This document shows, one piece after another, positions 1-8,479 of a stretch of DNA of 64,000 nucleotides. Positions within the stretch are counted from its first letter, which is position 1, and each line of letters opens with the position of its first letter. The stretch is from Heyndrickxia sp050281185 (lineage in GTDB: Bacteria; Bacillota; Bacilli; Bacillales; Bacillaceae_C). The position numbers and the translations under genes were made by a program. Where the stretch lies: contig NZ_JBNNWS010000002.1 of NCBI RefSeq assembly GCF_050281185.1, positions 268,012 through 332,011 of the forward strand. The letters are read 5' to 3'. The notes below the pieces were generated by a model that saw only the letters and a list, made by a program, of their open reading frames with translations, searched no databases and was not told where the DNA came from.

Positions 1-1245
1 TAGTGGTGGTGAGAACACTATCGTATCCATCCCCTCAAAGCCAACCGTGCGCACAATTAGCCCTCTTTTCGCCGCTTCCGCACTTACTTTTGGAGCAACT
101 AATGTATCAAAGCGAGCATTAGTGACAGGATTAACCATTTCAATGGCGCCAATCAATCCGAGTGTCCGTACCTCTCCAATAAAGTCAAATTCAGCTTTTA
201 ACTCCTTAAAGCCTTTTAGCAGTTCCTCTCCCATTTGCCTTGAATTCTCTACTAAGTTCTCTCTCTCAATAATTTCAATGTTTTTTAACCCAACTGCACA
301 AGCTGTTGCATGTCCGCTGTAAGTGTAGCCATGAAGAAGTACCCCATCAGATAAATCGACAAGCTCACGGTGTATTGTATCTGTTACCATGACACCGCCA
401 AGTGGGATATAGCCGCTGGTGACACCTTTCGCAAAAAGCATCATATCTGGTGTCACTCCATTATGCTCACAAGCAAACATTTTTCCTGTGCGACCAAAAC
501 CAGTTATGACTTCATCAGCGATCAGTAAAATATTATTTTCATCACAGATTTCCCGTACCTCTTGAAGATATCCGTCCGGAGCGATATTTACCCCGCCGGC
601 ACCTTGAACAGGTTCAGTGATAAAGGCGGCAATGTTTTCAGCTCCTTCTTTCTGAATACATTCACGGAGAGAATCCGTTGAAAAGGTATCTACATGAACA
701 AAGTCAGGTGCAAGTGAATTTGTCATCGCATGAAATGGTGATATCCCTGTCGCACTAGTTGCCCCAATGTTCACACCATGATACCCTTTTTTCCTAGAAA
801 TAATTTTTTTCTTCTCCGGAAACCCTTTAAGCTTCCAATAATAGCGTGCCAGTTTATAGGCCGTATCATTTGATTCAGAACCACCAGATGTAAAAAACAC
901 AGCGTTTAAATTTCCAGGTGCCAGTTCTGCTAACTTAGCAGCAAGCCGGATAGCGGGCTCGTTACTGAAAGACGAAAAGGAATTTGTAAAAGCAAGCTTT
1001 GACATTTGCTCATATGCTACTTCCGCAAGTTCTTTACGCCCGTATCCTACATTTACATTCCACAATGATGCCATACCCTCTAACACTTTTTTACCAGTTG
1101 TATCTGTTAAATACACTCCGCTTCCACTAGTAAAAATAAATGGAGCACCGCTTTCATGTTGTTGCTTTAAAGAAGAAGTTGGGTGAATAAAGTGCTTTTT
1201 GTCCAAATCAATTAACATTTCATGTACATCCGTTTTTATCATCAT
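1..1245 (-). CDS. class III (omega-amino acid/polyamine-type) aminotransferase, 3' end cut by window
   Basis: A PLP-dependent class III aminotransferase, which moves an amino group from an omega-amine or amino acid to a keto acid. The reading frame stays open from 1245 to the window edge (415 codons), so only the C-terminal end is missing. Visible signatures are the phosphate-binding TSGGSESND near residue 119, DEVITGFGRTG at about 244-254 and the Schiff-base lysine in FAKGVTSG (about K273). The start ATG is chosen because AAAGGAGTG lies 4-10 bases upstream; that ribosome binding site sits in the last codons of the permease gene, so the two are probably translated together. The permease next door suggests uptake followed by transamination of an amine or amino acid. 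The exact substrate (putrescine, GABA, beta-alanine) cannot be told from sequence. Confidence 0.9.
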   Translation of the reverse strand, partial: MMIKTDVHEMLIDLDKKHFIHPTSSLKQQHESGAPFIFTSGSGVYLTDTTGKKVLEGMASLWNVNVGYGRKELAEVAYEQMSKLAFTNSFSSFSNEPAIRLAAKLAELAPGNLNAVFFTSGGSESNDTAYKLARYYWKLKGFPEKKKIISRKKGYHGVNIGATSATGISPFHAMTNSLAPDFVHVDTFSTDSLRECIQKEGAENIAAFITEPVQGAGGVNIAPDGYLQEVREICDENNILLIADEVITGFGRTGKMFACEHNGVTPDMMLFAKGVTSGYIPLGGVMVTDTIHRELVDLSDGVLLHGYTYSGHATACAVGLKNIEIIERENLVENSRQMGEELLKGFKELKAEFDFIGEVRTLGLIGAIEMVNPVTNARFDTLVAPKVSAEAAKRGLIVRTVGFEGMDTIVFSPPL

Positions 1246-1248
1246 CAA

Positions 1249-2646
1249 TCACTCCTTTAAAGATTGGTTAGTCGTTGTAATTGGATTTATTCTCCTTACT
1301 TTAGGAATCTGGATAAAGAAGATTAGTCCAACGATCCACCATGCGCCAAAAATCAGCCATTCAAATGGCCAGACAAGTGACGCTGGCATTCCAGGCATAT
1401 ACAATACGATAAATCCTATGCTTAAGATTGAGGCTAAAATACCAACAATTTTACTTTTTCCTGCACGAAATGGACGCTCTAAGTCCGGCTGAGTTTTACG
1501 GAGAACCACAAATGAAACCGAAACAATAAAGTAAGCGATTACAATCGAAAGTCCACCTGCATCGACAAGCCATTCTAATGCTGGACGGCCGAGAAGAGGA
1601 CAAAAGGTAGCAAGCAGCCCGATAAGTAAGACTGCATTTTTTGGCGTTTTATATTTTGGGTGCAGCTCGCCAAACCACTTCGGCAGCATCCCATCCTGAG
1701 CCATTGCGTACATCACACGGCTTCCACCGATGATAAACGCATTCCAGCTAGTTAAGATACCGGCAATACCTCCAAGTATTAAAATTTTTGAAAACAACGG
1801 AGAACCAAATACCGCTCCCATCGCATCAGCAGTTGGAAGACTTGCAGCAGCAAGCTGACCTTTATTTAAAGATAATGACACCCCTAAAATAATGAAGACA
1901 TACCATAAAACTGCTAAACCTACGGATAATAAAAGTACTCTTCCTACGGTTTTTTTCTGAATGTTCATTTCTTCAGCCATTTGTGGAATGACGTCAAAGC
2001 CAACAAACATAAATGGTGTCATAATCATAACTCCCATTAGACCTGCCATCCCACCTGTGAATAGAGGATCCATATTTTTCACTTCACCGCCAATGGTAGA
2101 ACCGAAAATTAAACAAAGTCCGACAACAGCTAATAGAAGTGTTAAGACGAGCTGCAATATAGCAGCTTGCTTTACACCGATATAATTAATCCAAGTTACA
2201 ATTACAGATCCAATCATACCAACAGCAACCCATGAAAAATGAACGTCCCAGCCTGCAATCGTCCACATATATCCGACTTGGTAATTCGGAAAAATATATT
2301 CAATAACAGTAGGCAGCGCAACCGCTTCAAAAGCAACCACTGATACATATCCAAGTAAAATTGACCATGATACGACAAAAGCCGCTCTCGATCCGAATGC
2401 AGCAAGTGCAAAATGATGAGCCCCACCTGTCTTCGGCATGGCTGTGGTTAATTCCGAGTAGACTAGTCCAACAAAAGTAACCATAATGCCCCCGATAAGA
2501 AAAGCAATCATGGCCCCTACAGATCCAGCTTTCGTAATCCAATTCCCTGATAATACGACCCATCCCCAACCAATCATCGCACCAAAGGCTAATACAATGA
2601 CATCAGCTCGCGATAACACTCTGCTAAAATCGTTTTGTTTTGACAT
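1249..2646 (-). CDS. APC-family amino acid permease
   Basis: An integral membrane amino acid/polyamine transporter of the APC superfamily, 465 residues with about twelve hydrophobic helices. The N-terminus shows the typical APC start, FGAMIGWGWVVLSG, where helix 1 is broken by glycines. An in-frame ATG exists at 2769, but the start at 2646 is preferred: GTGGAGGGG lies just upstream, the hydrophobic region begins directly after MSKQNDFSRVLSRADV, and the upstream extension covers the leader terminator. It ends 3 bases before the aminotransferase start, so the two form an operon. The supply of a nitrogen-rich substrate to the aminotransferase is inferred from this linkage. Confidence 0.9.
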   Translation of the reverse strand: MSKQNDFSRVLSRADVIVLAFGAMIGWGWVVLSGNWITKAGSVGAMIAFLIGGIMVTFVGLVYSELTTAMPKTGGAHHFALAAFGSRAAFVVSWSILLGYVSVVAFEAVALPTVIEYIFPNYQVGYMWTIAGWDVHFSWVAVGMIGSVIVTWINYIGVKQAAILQLVLTLLLAVVGLCLIFGSTIGGEVKNMDPLFTGGMAGLMGVMIMTPFMFVGFDVIPQMAEEMNIQKKTVGRVLLLSVGLAVLWYVFIILGVSLSLNKGQLAAASLPTADAMGAVFGSPLFSKILILGGIAGILTSWNAFIIGGSRVMYAMAQDGMLPKWFGELHPKYKTPKNAVLLIGLLATFCPLLGRPALEWLVDAGGLSIVIAYFIVSVSFVVLRKTQPDLERPFRAGKSKIVGILASILSIGFIVLYMPGMPASLVWPFEWLIFGAWWIVGLIFFIQIPKVRRINPITTTNQSLKE

Positions 2647-2721
2647 CCAACCCCTCCACTTAAAGATTTTCTCTAATCCACGATTTCTTTCTCCCTCCCC
2701 TGTAAAAATATCAATAATCAC

Positions 2722-2768
2722 AAAAAAGCCAGTCCTATCACAATCATTTGTGATATGGACTGGCTTCA
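2722..2768 (-). terminator. intrinsic terminator in the 5' leader of the permease operon
   Basis: On the minus strand the stem AGCCAGTCC...GGACTGGCT, extended by TATCACAA/TTGTGATA and with a 4-base loop, is followed at once by TTTTTT. It lies about 120 bases downstream of the predicted start of transcription and about 80 bases before the permease ATG. That position is expected for attenuation rather than for ending an upstream gene, since ilvE is separately terminated at 3047-3080. Confidence 0.8.
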
Positions 2769-2892
2769 TGATCCATGATTACCATTCCGCAAAAGAATGG
2801 TCATGAAATCTAAACAGTCAAAATTAGAAAATACCGATTTCCTTCCCTTCCTTCCGCTGTAAGGCGGATAGGGCCGAAGAATATATATTTCT

Positions 2893-2944
2893 ATTTTACA
2901 TAATTTTCAGTATAATTCAAGTGTATTTAGAATTATACTGAAAA
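2893..2944 (-). promoter_or_regulatory. promoter with long palindromic operator before the permease operon
   Basis: A minus-strand promoter TTGAAT (2915-2920), 16 bp, TAAAAT (2893-2898). It overlaps a perfect inverted repeat with 15-bp arms, TTTTCAGTATAATTC at 2904-2918 and its complement at 2930-2944, separated by 11 bp. The overlap with both the -35 and the spacer suggests a regulator site. The regulator is unknown. Confidence 0.55.
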
Positions 2945-3046
2945 CACTTTTCTAACTAAGTGTATTTAAAAAGACAAAAATAGTAACTAGTGACAAATCT
3001 TTTATGACCGAGAATCGAAAAAAATCGCCCAATTTTTAAAAATAAA

Positions 3047-3080
3047 AAGCCTCTAACTACAAATAAATAGTTACAGGCTT
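3047..3080 (-). terminator. terminator after ilvE
   Basis: An imperfect stem AAGCCTcTAACTA / TAGTTAcAGGCTT. On the minus strand it is followed by a T-rich tract, which fits ending the branched-chain aminotransferase transcript. It also has a short T tract on the plus strand. Confidence 0.7.
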
Positions 3081-3174
3081 TTCATTATTATGTTGGGGCT
3101 GGCTCCGCATTGTTGATTAAAAATCCTAATGCTGATTTTTAAGTAACAAAGTTTTACAAAAACGAGCCTATGTT

Positions 3175-4236
3175 CTAAATTTCCATAATCCAATTGAATG
3201 AGTCCTTTTCCTTACCTAACTGGATATTCGTGATTGTTTCATAAATTCGAGCAGAAAGTTCTCCAGTGCCATTGACCTTCATGCTGATATTTTTCCAATT
3301 TAATTCACCTACTGGAGAAATAACGGCTGCCGTTCCAGTTCCAAATACTTCTTCTAAATGACCTTTTATGTAAGCATCATAAATTTCATCAATCGAAATT
3401 TGGGCTTCCCTTACTGGTACTCCCCAGTACTGCAACAATTGAATAACCGAATCTCTCGTCACCCCTCCAAGAATACTGCCATTCAATTGGGGTGTTACAA
3501 CTTCCCCGTTGATCTTAAAGAAAATATTCATGCTTCCTACTTCCTCGATATATTTTCTTTCGATTCCATCCAACCAAAGAACTTGTTCATAACCCAGCTC
3601 TTCTGCTTTTTCCTGTGCTCTTAAACTTGCTGCATAGTTCCCAGCAGTTTTAACATATCCTGTACCACCAGGAACCGCCCGTACATATTCTTCATCAACA
3701 TAGATCTTAACTGGCTTTAATTGATCAGTGTAATACGAGCCTACCGGGGAGAGGATAACTAAAAATTTATATTCCCGAGAGGGCCTAACACCTAAACATG
3801 GTTCTGTTGCAATAATAAACGGTCGGATATAAAGAGAGGTTCCCTCTTGATCTGGAATCCAATCCCTCTCTAAATCAACCAATTGTTCAATAGCTTCTAA
3901 TACCATTTTTTCATCTACTTGTGGGATACTGATCCTTTCACAAGATATATTCATTCTGGCCACGTTTTTTTCTGGACGAAAAAGCAATACTTTTCCTTCT
4001 TTTGTTTTGTATGCTTTTAATCCTTCGAAAACAGCTTGTCCATAATGAAAAACCATTGCTGAAGGATCTAAAGATAACGGTTCATACGGAGTGATTTTTG
4101 CATTGTGCCACCCCTTACCTTCCTGATAATCCATCGAAAACATATAGTCGGTATAATATTTGCCAAATCCTAATTCACTAACCTCGGGTTTCTCTTTTTT
4201 CACTTTTCTTTTGACTAATTCGATGACTTGATTCAC
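3175..4236 (-). CDS. ilvE: branched-chain amino acid aminotransferase
   Basis: A fold-type IV PLP enzyme that interconverts leucine, isoleucine and valine with their 2-oxo acids in the cytoplasm. At 353 residues it is the normal length of bacterial type-II BCATs. Seen are YGQAVFEGLKAY (about 65-76), the catalytic lysine in GTGYVKTAGNYAAS (K196), the conserved EEVGSMNIFF and the C-terminal FGTGTAAVISPVG that binds the cofactor phosphate. The start codon is GTG, with AAAGGGAT about 10 bases upstream. It stands alone on its transcript. Bacillus species often carry two such paralogues (ybgE, ywaA types), and this cannot be assigned to one of them. Confidence 0.95.
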   Translation of the reverse strand: MNQVIELVKRKVKKEKPEVSELGFGKYYTDYMFSMDYQEGKGWHNAKITPYEPLSLDPSAMVFHYGQAVFEGLKAYKTKEGKVLLFRPEKNVARMNISCERISIPQVDEKMVLEAIEQLVDLERDWIPDQEGTSLYIRPFIIATEPCLGVRPSREYKFLVILSPVGSYYTDQLKPVKIYVDEEYVRAVPGGTGYVKTAGNYAASLRAQEKAEELGYEQVLWLDGIERKYIEEVGSMNIFFKINGEVVTPQLNGSILGGVTRDSVIQLLQYWGVPVREAQISIDEIYDAYIKGHLEEVFGTGTAAVISPVGELNWKNISMKVNGTGELSARIYETITNIQLGKEKDSFNWIMEI

Positions 4237-4294
4237 GCTGGAAGCATCCCTTTCTTATATTAACTAGATAATTCTTTCAATTATAACAATTTAT

Positions 4295-4492
4295 AAAAAA
4301 AGCGCAAGCGCCTTGTTTATCGGCGTACGGATTTCGTAGTCTTCGACTGAGATAAAGGAGACACGGCGAGGGACGAGTCGATGCCCGCTTATCGTAGGGA
4401 GAAGACGGAGAAATCCACTAGCCGATAGGCGCTGGAGCTAGACATAGCAGACACTTTTCATGTCTAATATCATTAGTAAATTTTATACTTCT
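4295..4492. repeat. Bacillaceae-type intergenic fold-back repeat, copy 1
   Basis: Almost the same sequence occurs at 12631-12856. The outer parts pair with each other: GCGCCT..ATCGGC..GGATTTC near the left end matches GAAATCC..GCCGAT..GGCGC near the right, giving a long imperfect hairpin. Identity between copies continues past the hairpin into about 50 bases of AT-rich flank that includes GACACTTTTCATGTCTAATA. No protein is encoded. Such elements are common between genes in Bacillaceae and are probably mobilised in trans or are structured RNAs. Confidence 0.75.
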
Positions 4493-4500
4493 TTCCATAT

Positions 4501-4535
4501 AAAAAAAAATCCAGACATAAGACTGGATTTTTTTT
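4501..4535. terminator. bidirectional terminator
   Basis: The stem AAATCCAG / CTGGATTT is flanked by nine A on the left and about nine T on the right, so it can work on both strands. It serves the YtkA-like/PepSY operon that ends at 4622. Confidence 0.75.
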
Positions 4536-4621
4536 ATCATATTTTTTTAACCTGTTCATTTCGTTAGTTGCAATAGTATTTGAAGATTTGTCCTTTACAT
4601 TCATCAAAAACGGTTTGTAAA

Positions 4622-5101
4622 TTAATGATGATGTTCATGACTATTATCAGAATTTCCTTCGTGACTTTCACTCTCGTCTTTTATAGATTTTAATTCCTCT
4701 TCTGATACATTCCCTACTACAAATAATTTTTTGGGCATAACATGCATGTCACGAGCTGTTACGTGAGTTTGAATATAATAAATTCCGTCCTTTGAAAATG
4801 TCTTTTTCACATTATAAATTCCATCTTTTTCATGGTTAGCTTTAATTAATTCACTGTTATTCCTATCATTTGCCTTCCAGATTTCAAATTCAATATCATC
4901 TGCATCATCAACATTTTCTTTTCCTTGTGTTACATGTACCTTTAATACGCTTTCTTGATGAGGGGTAATCTTTTCAGGCAATTGAATATGTACCTCTACT
5001 GGTTTCGTGTTCTTCTCATTCGATTGATTCGTATTTGCCGTACAGGCAGTAATGAAAAATAAAGAAAATAACATGATGATACTTATATATAGTTTTTTCA
5101 A
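4622..5101 (-). CDS. YtkA-like lipoprotein with His-rich tail
   Basis: An exported lipoprotein of about 159 residues. An N-terminal signal sequence ends in the lipobox FITAC, so it should be anchored outside the membrane. The body resembles the YtkA/FixH-type beta-sandwich seen beside PepSY and copper or haem genes, and the C-terminus ends in SHEHHH, a likely metal-binding tail. The start is taken as TTG at 5101 because GGAGGG lies 7 bases upstream and the signal peptide starts right there; a longer frame from 5131 would run into the upstream gene. It follows the PepSY gene closely in one operon. A role in binding or delivering a metal at the cell surface is inference. Confidence 0.75.
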   Translation of the reverse strand: MKKLYISIIMLFSLFFITACTANTNQSNEKNTKPVEVHIQLPEKITPHQESVLKVHVTQGKENVDDADDIEFEIWKANDRNNSELIKANHEKDGIYNVKKTFSKDGIYYIQTHVTARDMHVMPKKLFVVGNVSEEELKSIKDESESHEGNSDNSHEHHH

Positions 5102-5118
5102 TTCTATCCCTCCATAAT

Positions 5119-6519
5119 TTAGCCTAACCAAGCTTTAATTGGTTTTATTTTCATAAATATAAAGCGGTCCAATAAATACACAAGTATAATTGAAATTCCC
5201 ACAAGCGGCATGATGACTCCCATAGCTAGCATCATAAAAAAGATTGTTCTCATAACTTTAGGATCATTTGCTCGTGATGGAGATCCAAACTTCCCATTAG
5301 GCTTCCGTTTTCTCCACATTATAAATGAACTAATCACTATACCAATTAATCCCAAGCAAACGATTAGACCAATGATTTGATTAGCTAAACCAAATAAACG
5401 GCCTTCATGCAGGGCAATCCCTACCGTTATCATTTTCGCTAAAACTCCATACTGATTATAGGTTACATTGCTTAAAACAGCCCCAGAATATTGGTCAATA
5501 TGCATTGTAGCACTTTCACTAGGCTTCGTATCAGAGGCAGAAACAGTATAAACCCCTTTTTCGCCTTGTGGCATAGAAATCGTATATGGCTTCTTCATAT
5601 TTTCTGATTGAGCAATGTACGTCACATCTTCAAGGGAAAGTGGCATATATCCATTTGTCTTAGAAGCCGGAACGGGAAGATTTTCAGCTGCCCAAGGCAC
5701 ATCCTCAGCTATATCCTTTGTTAATATCTTTGATTCTGGCTTTTCACCCCAGCTAAAAGCAAATGGAGGGTAGCCTGTATTGGTAGAAGTGGCTAACCGA
5801 TTAATCCCTTCCCCCATTACTCCTGACCATGGAAGTCCAGTAGCTATTAATATTAAGATAAAAATAGAAAGCCAAAAAGCGGGTACTGCATGCAGATCTC
5901 TCCAAAAGATTCTCCCTTTCTTTTTGAATCTCGGTAAAATAATTCCCCAAATAGTTGCTTTATTTCGCGGCCACCAAATATATAATCCTGTTATTAATAA
6001 TAGAACGGCCCAACAGGCAGCAAGTTCAACTATTCGATTGGCTATCGTTCCTCCAATGATTAATTGGCTATGCAGCTTTTTAAAAATTTCAGTGAATTTT
6101 TTATCATTATCTAACGAACCATAAATATCCCCATTATACGGATTCACATAGAAAGATAGCATTTTCCCTTTATCCATTACACCAATTTCAGTTGTTCGGG
6201 ATGGACTATCATAATACTTAATTGATGTAATCTCTCCATTTGGATAAGCTTCCTTTACTTTTGCTACTTGTGCTAATGGTGATAAGGTGGAGCTGCCTTT
6301 TTCTTGAACATAATAAAGATTGTGATAAAGCATCGATTCAATTTGAGGCTTAAATAGATAAACTGAACCACTAAATGCAAGAATAATAAGAAATGGGGCA
6401 AAAATAATTCCTGCATAAAAATGCCATCTCCAAACGGTCTGATAAATTGAAGCCTTCTTTTGCTTACTATTCCGCTCTCTATCTGCGTTGATAGACTTCT
6501 TCATTGCTGTCGCTTCCAT
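5119..6519 (-). CDS. PepSY-domain integral membrane protein (PiuB/FhuF-associated type)
   Basis: A 466-residue membrane protein of the PepSY-associated TM family. Seen are an N-terminal cytoplasmic stretch rich in Lys/Arg, a first TM helix with the family motif WRWHFYAGIIFAPFL, two long extracytoplasmic PepSY-like regions (about 95-160 and 260-345) and further TM helices with WWPRN, HAVPAFWLS and LHEGRLFGLANQ. Family members occur with siderophore, haem or reductase systems and are often iron- or redox-regulated. The start has AAAGGAG upstream. It forms an operon with the YtkA-like lipoprotein and is divergent from a lipoprotein/two-component operon, which may sense the same condition. The substrate is unknown. 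Confidence 0.85.
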   Translation of the reverse strand: MEATAMKKSINADRERNSKQKKASIYQTVWRWHFYAGIIFAPFLIILAFSGSVYLFKPQIESMLYHNLYYVQEKGSSTLSPLAQVAKVKEAYPNGEITSIKYYDSPSRTTEIGVMDKGKMLSFYVNPYNGDIYGSLDNDKKFTEIFKKLHSQLIIGGTIANRIVELAACWAVLLLITGLYIWWPRNKATIWGIILPRFKKKGRIFWRDLHAVPAFWLSIFILILIATGLPWSGVMGEGINRLATSTNTGYPPFAFSWGEKPESKILTKDIAEDVPWAAENLPVPASKTNGYMPLSLEDVTYIAQSENMKKPYTISMPQGEKGVYTVSASDTKPSESATMHIDQYSGAVLSNVTYNQYGVLAKMITVGIALHEGRLFGLANQIIGLIVCLGLIGIVISSFIMWRKRKPNGKFGSPSRANDPKVMRTIFFMMLAMGVIMPLVGISIILVYLLDRFIFMKIKPIKAWLG

Positions 6520-6810
6520 TCTATTTTCTCCTTTTCTTTCAAGTCATTTTGCAATCATCCTATCCATTTACCTCATCACCAAGATAAAAATAAGACGGAA
6601 ATTTATCATTGGCTTTTCACAGTAATGAATCATACTAAATAAATGTGATGAAAGAATGAAGAATAACGAAAAAAAAGCTATGTATATGAACATTTCAATC
6701 ATATTTCACATTTAAGAATTATAATGATTGTATTCATTAAAAATAGAATGAAATAAAAGAAAAAATAACCTACAATTTTTATAGAAGGATTAGAGAAAAA
6801 ACGAGGTGAA

Positions 6811-7797
6811 GTGAGTGTGTTTCTCTCTTTCATAAAAAAGAATAATTTGATTTGGCCGCTCATTGTTTTATGTCTAATATTGAGTGGCTGTGAAAATAAA
6901 ATAGATATTCCATCTAACAAAAACATGATGCTGATAACATCTCTAAAAGAACCTTATTTATCCTTTTATGATATTTCCAAAAACAAAATCATTAAAAGTG
7001 AAAAATTAGGTTTTGTAATCAAAACGATGGGAAAGTTATCCGATGATGTCGTGTTATTCACTAAAGAGAATGAAGATGGGCTTTTTACACTTAATCTGCA
7101 TACAGGAAAAGTAAACAAAGTAGATAAAATTGGACAAGGAATATCTATGATACTTCCAGCACCTGAGCTGCATTTATGCTTTCTTTCAGATACAGAAAAG
7201 AATCAAATTTATTTTTTCGATACGAAGAAAATGAAAATCACTTCTAAAGTAACTGTTGGAAATTCTCCTGTCTCACTAGCACTAGATATGGAAAAAGGAG
7301 AATTATTTGTTGCCGATTTAAAAAACGCATCGATTTCTACAATAAGTATCGAAAAACAAAAAGTGATTCGTTCTTTTCCAGTGATTGAGCGACCTTCCTC
7401 TCTCTTTTTTGACGGGAATAACATATGGGTGGCGGCTCACGGTCCATATGGAAAATTAAATAATCATTTATATGTGTACGATAAAGAAACTGGGAAAAAG
7501 GTAAAAACGATAAAGGTTGGGTTAATGCCTGTTGGATTTTTTCATCCCTCATCGAGCCAAAATTTATACGTAATCTGCCATGGGTCGAACGAGGTCTACC
7601 AAGTTAATATGAAAACTGGATCAGTCAACAATCCCATTGAAGTAAGTGAAAATCCATATTTTATTACTGGTCACGGCGAGAAAATTTATGTTTCCAGCTT
7701 AGACGGTAATACACTTAGTATCATTAATCAAAATTCCTTCAGGCTAGAGGAACAAATACAATTAAAAGATGGTCCTTATATCATTTATGTGAGGTGA
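6811..7797 (+). CDS. beta-propeller (YVTN/NHL-like) lipoprotein
   Basis: A secreted 328-residue lipoprotein. After a short basic N-terminus comes a hydrophobic signal peptide and lipobox LILSGC. The rest is made of repeated four-strand units with signatures such as LYVYDKETGKKVKTIKVG, VYQVNMKTGSV and KIYVSSLDGNTLSIIN, typical of a six- or seven-bladed beta-propeller. The start is GTG with GAGGTGAA upstream. It is the first gene of a three-gene operon with a response regulator and histidine kinase, so it may act as an extracytoplasmic binding or sensing accessory; this is inference. The 290 bp before it (6520-6810) hold the divergent promoter region, in which I could not fix one clear promoter. 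Confidence 0.8.
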   Translation: MSVFLSFIKKNNLIWPLIVLCLILSGCENKIDIPSNKNMMLITSLKEPYLSFYDISKNKIIKSEKLGFVIKTMGKLSDDVVLFTKENEDGLFTLNLHTGKVNKVDKIGQGISMILPAPELHLCFLSDTEKNQIYFFDTKKMKITSKVTVGNSPVSLALDMEKGELFVADLKNASISTISIEKQKVIRSFPVIERPSSLFFDGNNIWVAAHGPYGKLNNHLYVYDKETGKKVKTIKVGLMPVGFFHPSSSQNLYVICHGSNEVYQVNMKTGSVNNPIEVSENPYFITGHGEKIYVSSLDGNTLSIINQNSFRLEEQIQLKDGPYIIYVR

Positions 7798-7802
7798 GTT
7801 GA

Positions 7803-8477
7803 TTGAAGCCATATAAAATACTAGTTGCAGACGACGAAGAACAAATGCTTTTTTTACTATCCTCATTTTTAGAAAAAGAAGGGTATGAGGTCATAGCCGT
7901 TACTAACGGACAAGAAGCCTTAGATAAATTTTCATCGAACTCAATTGATGTCGTCATTTTAGATGTGATGATGCCTGGTCTTGATGGATTTACTGTTTGC
8001 CAATCCATTCGATCCATTTCAAATGTTCCAATTATCATGTTGACAGCTAAAAGCAGTGAAAATGATCGAATTAATGGAATTAAAATTGGTGCCGATGATT
8101 ATTTAGTTAAGCCGTTTAGTCCTAAGGAGTTAGTTATAAGGATTGAAGCTATTTTTAGACGAATCAATAACTTCAAAGGCCCTAAAGGGATTATTAAAAT
8201 AAAGGAAATGATGATTAATACTCTTGGTCAAGAAGTGATGGTTAAAAATGAAAAAGTAAAATTAACAAGAAAAGAATATCGGCTTCTCTTATTTTTAACT
8301 GAGAATAAAGGAAAAGTATTCACAAGAGAACAATTACTTGATCATGTTTGGGGATTTGACCATTTAGCAACCTTACGTACCGTTGATACACATATTAAAA
8401 CTTTGCGATTAAAGCTTGGGGAATCAGGAGATTGTATTAAGACCATTTGGGGAGTAGGCTATAAACTAGAGGACTGA
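7803..8477 (+). CDS. OmpR-family response regulator
   Basis: A 224-residue two-component response regulator. The receiver domain (about 1-115) has the acidic pair ADDE, the phospho-acceptor Asp in VVILDVMMPG and the conserved Lys in LVKPF. A winged-helix DNA-binding domain follows (about 130-222) with LTRKEYRLLLFL, TREQLLDHVWG and the wing motif TIWGVGYKLE. The start is TTG, only 5 bases after the lipoprotein stop, with AGGTGAG as ribosome binding site. It is followed 2 bases later by its kinase. Likely targets are its own operon and the divergent PepSY operon, judged by position only. Confidence 0.93.
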   Translation: MKPYKILVADDEEQMLFLLSSFLEKEGYEVIAVTNGQEALDKFSSNSIDVVILDVMMPGLDGFTVCQSIRSISNVPIIMLTAKSSENDRINGIKIGADDYLVKPFSPKELVIRIEAIFRRINNFKGPKGIIKIKEMMINTLGQEVMVKNEKVKLTRKEYRLLLFLTENKGKVFTREQLLDHVWGFDHLATLRTVDTHIKTLRLKLGESGDCIKTIWGVGYKLED

Positions 8478-8479
8478 TT

